Below, piece by piece: positions 63,319 to 64,000 of a stretch of 64,000 nucleotides of DNA. Origin of the DNA: UBA6059 sp965227155 (lineage in GTDB: Bacteria > Bacteroidota > Bacteroidia > Cytophagales > Cyclobacteriaceae); contig OZ245731.1 in the NCBI GenBank assembly GCA_965227155.1, positions 3,658,001-3,722,000 on the forward strand, given 5' to 3'. The notes below the pieces were generated by a model. That model was not told the DNA's origin. It made no database searches and worked only from the letters and a program-made list of their open reading frames with translations. How positions within the stretch are numbered: the first letter of the stretch is position 1; each line of letters starts with the position of its first letter. Both the position numbers and the translations under genes were made by a program.

Positions 63319-63531
63319 ATGGCAAGAATAATTGACAAGCCGGAATGGCTTAAAATTGTAAAGTACCTGACAGGAGAAACAACCGAGCTAGACCCACTAA
63401 CAAGAGAATGGCTCAACTCAAATCAATCAGAAGTATCGGATTTAAGTTGGACGTATAATCAGTCCGTCATATTTGATACTGAAGCTAGTCTGAAAAAGCT
63501 TCATCATAAAATCAATACAATACCCCTCTAG
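63319..63531 (+). CDS. Very short FecR-like anti-sigma N-terminal domain
   Basis: A 70-residue protein: IVKYLTGETTELDPLTREWLN, then DLSWTYNQSV and FDTEASLKKLHHKINTIPL. This matches the cytoplasmic sigma-binding part of FecR-type anti-sigma factors (a three-helix unit, with FDxxxAxxKxxxxI at its end). A normal FecR is some 300-350 residues, with a membrane segment and a periplasmic domain; these are missing, and no continuation was found in other frames before 63747. Either it is a truncated remnant or a soluble mini anti-sigma. It lies downstream of the ECF gene. Confidence 0.6.
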   Translation: MARIIDKPEWLKIVKYLTGETTELDPLTREWLNSNQSEVSDLSWTYNQSVIFDTEASLKKLHHKINTIPL

Positions 63532-63746
63532 ATTTCCAATCCTCTTTAAAAAATCAAATAGATCGTATAATGCCCTTTGGTGAAAGTGCTTACAATAAGG
63601 GTTTTGGATAATTTTTCATCCACTATTACAATAGATTAGCATAAAGTCACTATAGTATCTTTTGGTAGTTAATGCCTTTATTTAATGAAATTTTTATAAG
63701 GGATATTCAGCTTTATTACGTCTCATTTAATACAACAGCGATTAAA

Positions 63747-64000
63747 ATGAATAAACTAAATAATAAAGTAGTAGTGGTTACCGGCGGTGGAGGTGTATTG
63801 TGTGGTGCCATGGCCAAAACTATGGCAGCGCAGGGAGCATCTGTTGCTATTTTAGACCTGAAAGAGGAAGCGGCTAATGCCGTAGCTAATGAAATAAAGA
63901 ATAGTGGAGGTACTGCGATTGGACTATCAGCGAATGTCCTCGACAAAGCATCACTACAAGAAGCTCATCACCAAATACAAAAACAGCTGGGAAGTGTTGA
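63747..64000 (+). CDS. SDR oxidoreductase, N-terminal part (possible D-mannonate/fructuronate reductase)
   Basis: Runs off the right edge after 84 codons from ATG 63747. NAD(P) loop VVVTGGGGVLCGAMAKTM near residue 10 with a GGGG form, then VAILDLKEEAANAV and AIGLSANVLDKASL. The active-site half is outside the window. Bacteroidota uronate loci often use an SDR-type D-mannonate oxidoreductase to make mannonate from fructuronate, a step otherwise missing between uxaC and uxuA here, so this is a reasonable but unproven assignment. The sigma factor pair separates it from the rest of the locus. Confidence 0.7.
   Translation, partial: MNKLNNKVVVVTGGGGVLCGAMAKTMAAQGASVAILDLKEEAANAVANEIKNSGGTAIGLSANVLDKASLQEAHHQIQKQLGSV

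Overview
The window looks like chromosomal DNA from a member of the Bacteroidota, most likely the Cytophagales. The evidence is: secreted proteins ending in type IX secretion sorting domains (both the Por-type tail and the gliding-motility-type tail); promoter -7 elements of the form TAnnTTTG; weak or absent Shine-Dalgarno sequences; a FrdA-like SdhA paired with a one-chain cytochrome b; a PPi-type phosphofructokinase; and an ECF sigma factor followed by a FecR-like anti-sigma fragment. No phage, plasmid, transposase or rRNA gene is visible. One tRNA (Gln, TTG) is present.

Layout. 1-3.9 kb: acyl-CoA thioesterase fragment and the sdhCAB operon (minus strand). 4.0-8.7 kb: two paralogous secreted proteins with different T9SS sorting tails, and a DCC-family thiol-disulfide protein. 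9.3-22.7 kb: housekeeping block (fabD, a DECR-like reductase, typA, metG, a small acidic protein, pth, rplY, prs, tRNA-Gln, purL, an alpha/beta hydrolase). 22.9-29.6 kb: TetR plus a TolC/adaptor/RND tripartite efflux operon. 29.6-30.9 kb: membrane metallophosphoesterase. 30.9-36.6 kb: tightly packed TetR / LolA-like carrier / two FtsX-type permeases / ABC ATPase / outer-membrane beta-barrel operon, probably a transenvelope lipid or lipoprotein trafficking system. 36.6-40.9 kb: accessory island with dispersed repeats, an 86-bp imperfect direct repeat pair, a mirrored 21-nt-period array and four uncharacterised genes. 40.9-49.0 kb: YihY-type membrane protein, small cytoplasmic proteins, two NaChBac-type sodium channels either side of an ABC-F gene, and a lipoprotein sugar dehydrogenase.

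49.1-62.3 kb is a complete uronate catabolic locus: NUDIX-type regulator, DUF4861 lipoprotein, KduI, KduD, UxuA, UxaC, KDG kinase, PPi-type phosphofructokinase, KDPG aldolase, a three-part TRAP transporter and a LacI regulator. Together they would import uronates, convert glucuronate (via mannonate) and unsaturated uronates (via KduI/KduD) to 2-keto-3-deoxygluconate, phosphorylate it and split it to pyruvate and glyceraldehyde-3-phosphate. A partial SDR at the right edge may supply the missing fructuronate/mannonate reductase step. Between them lies an ECF sigma factor and a very short FecR-like anti-sigma domain.

The least explained parts are the mirrored 21-nt array (37870-38051) inside the repeat-flanked island and the ABC/LolA-like/beta-barrel operon. 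All function calls come from reading motifs by eye; no database search was run.
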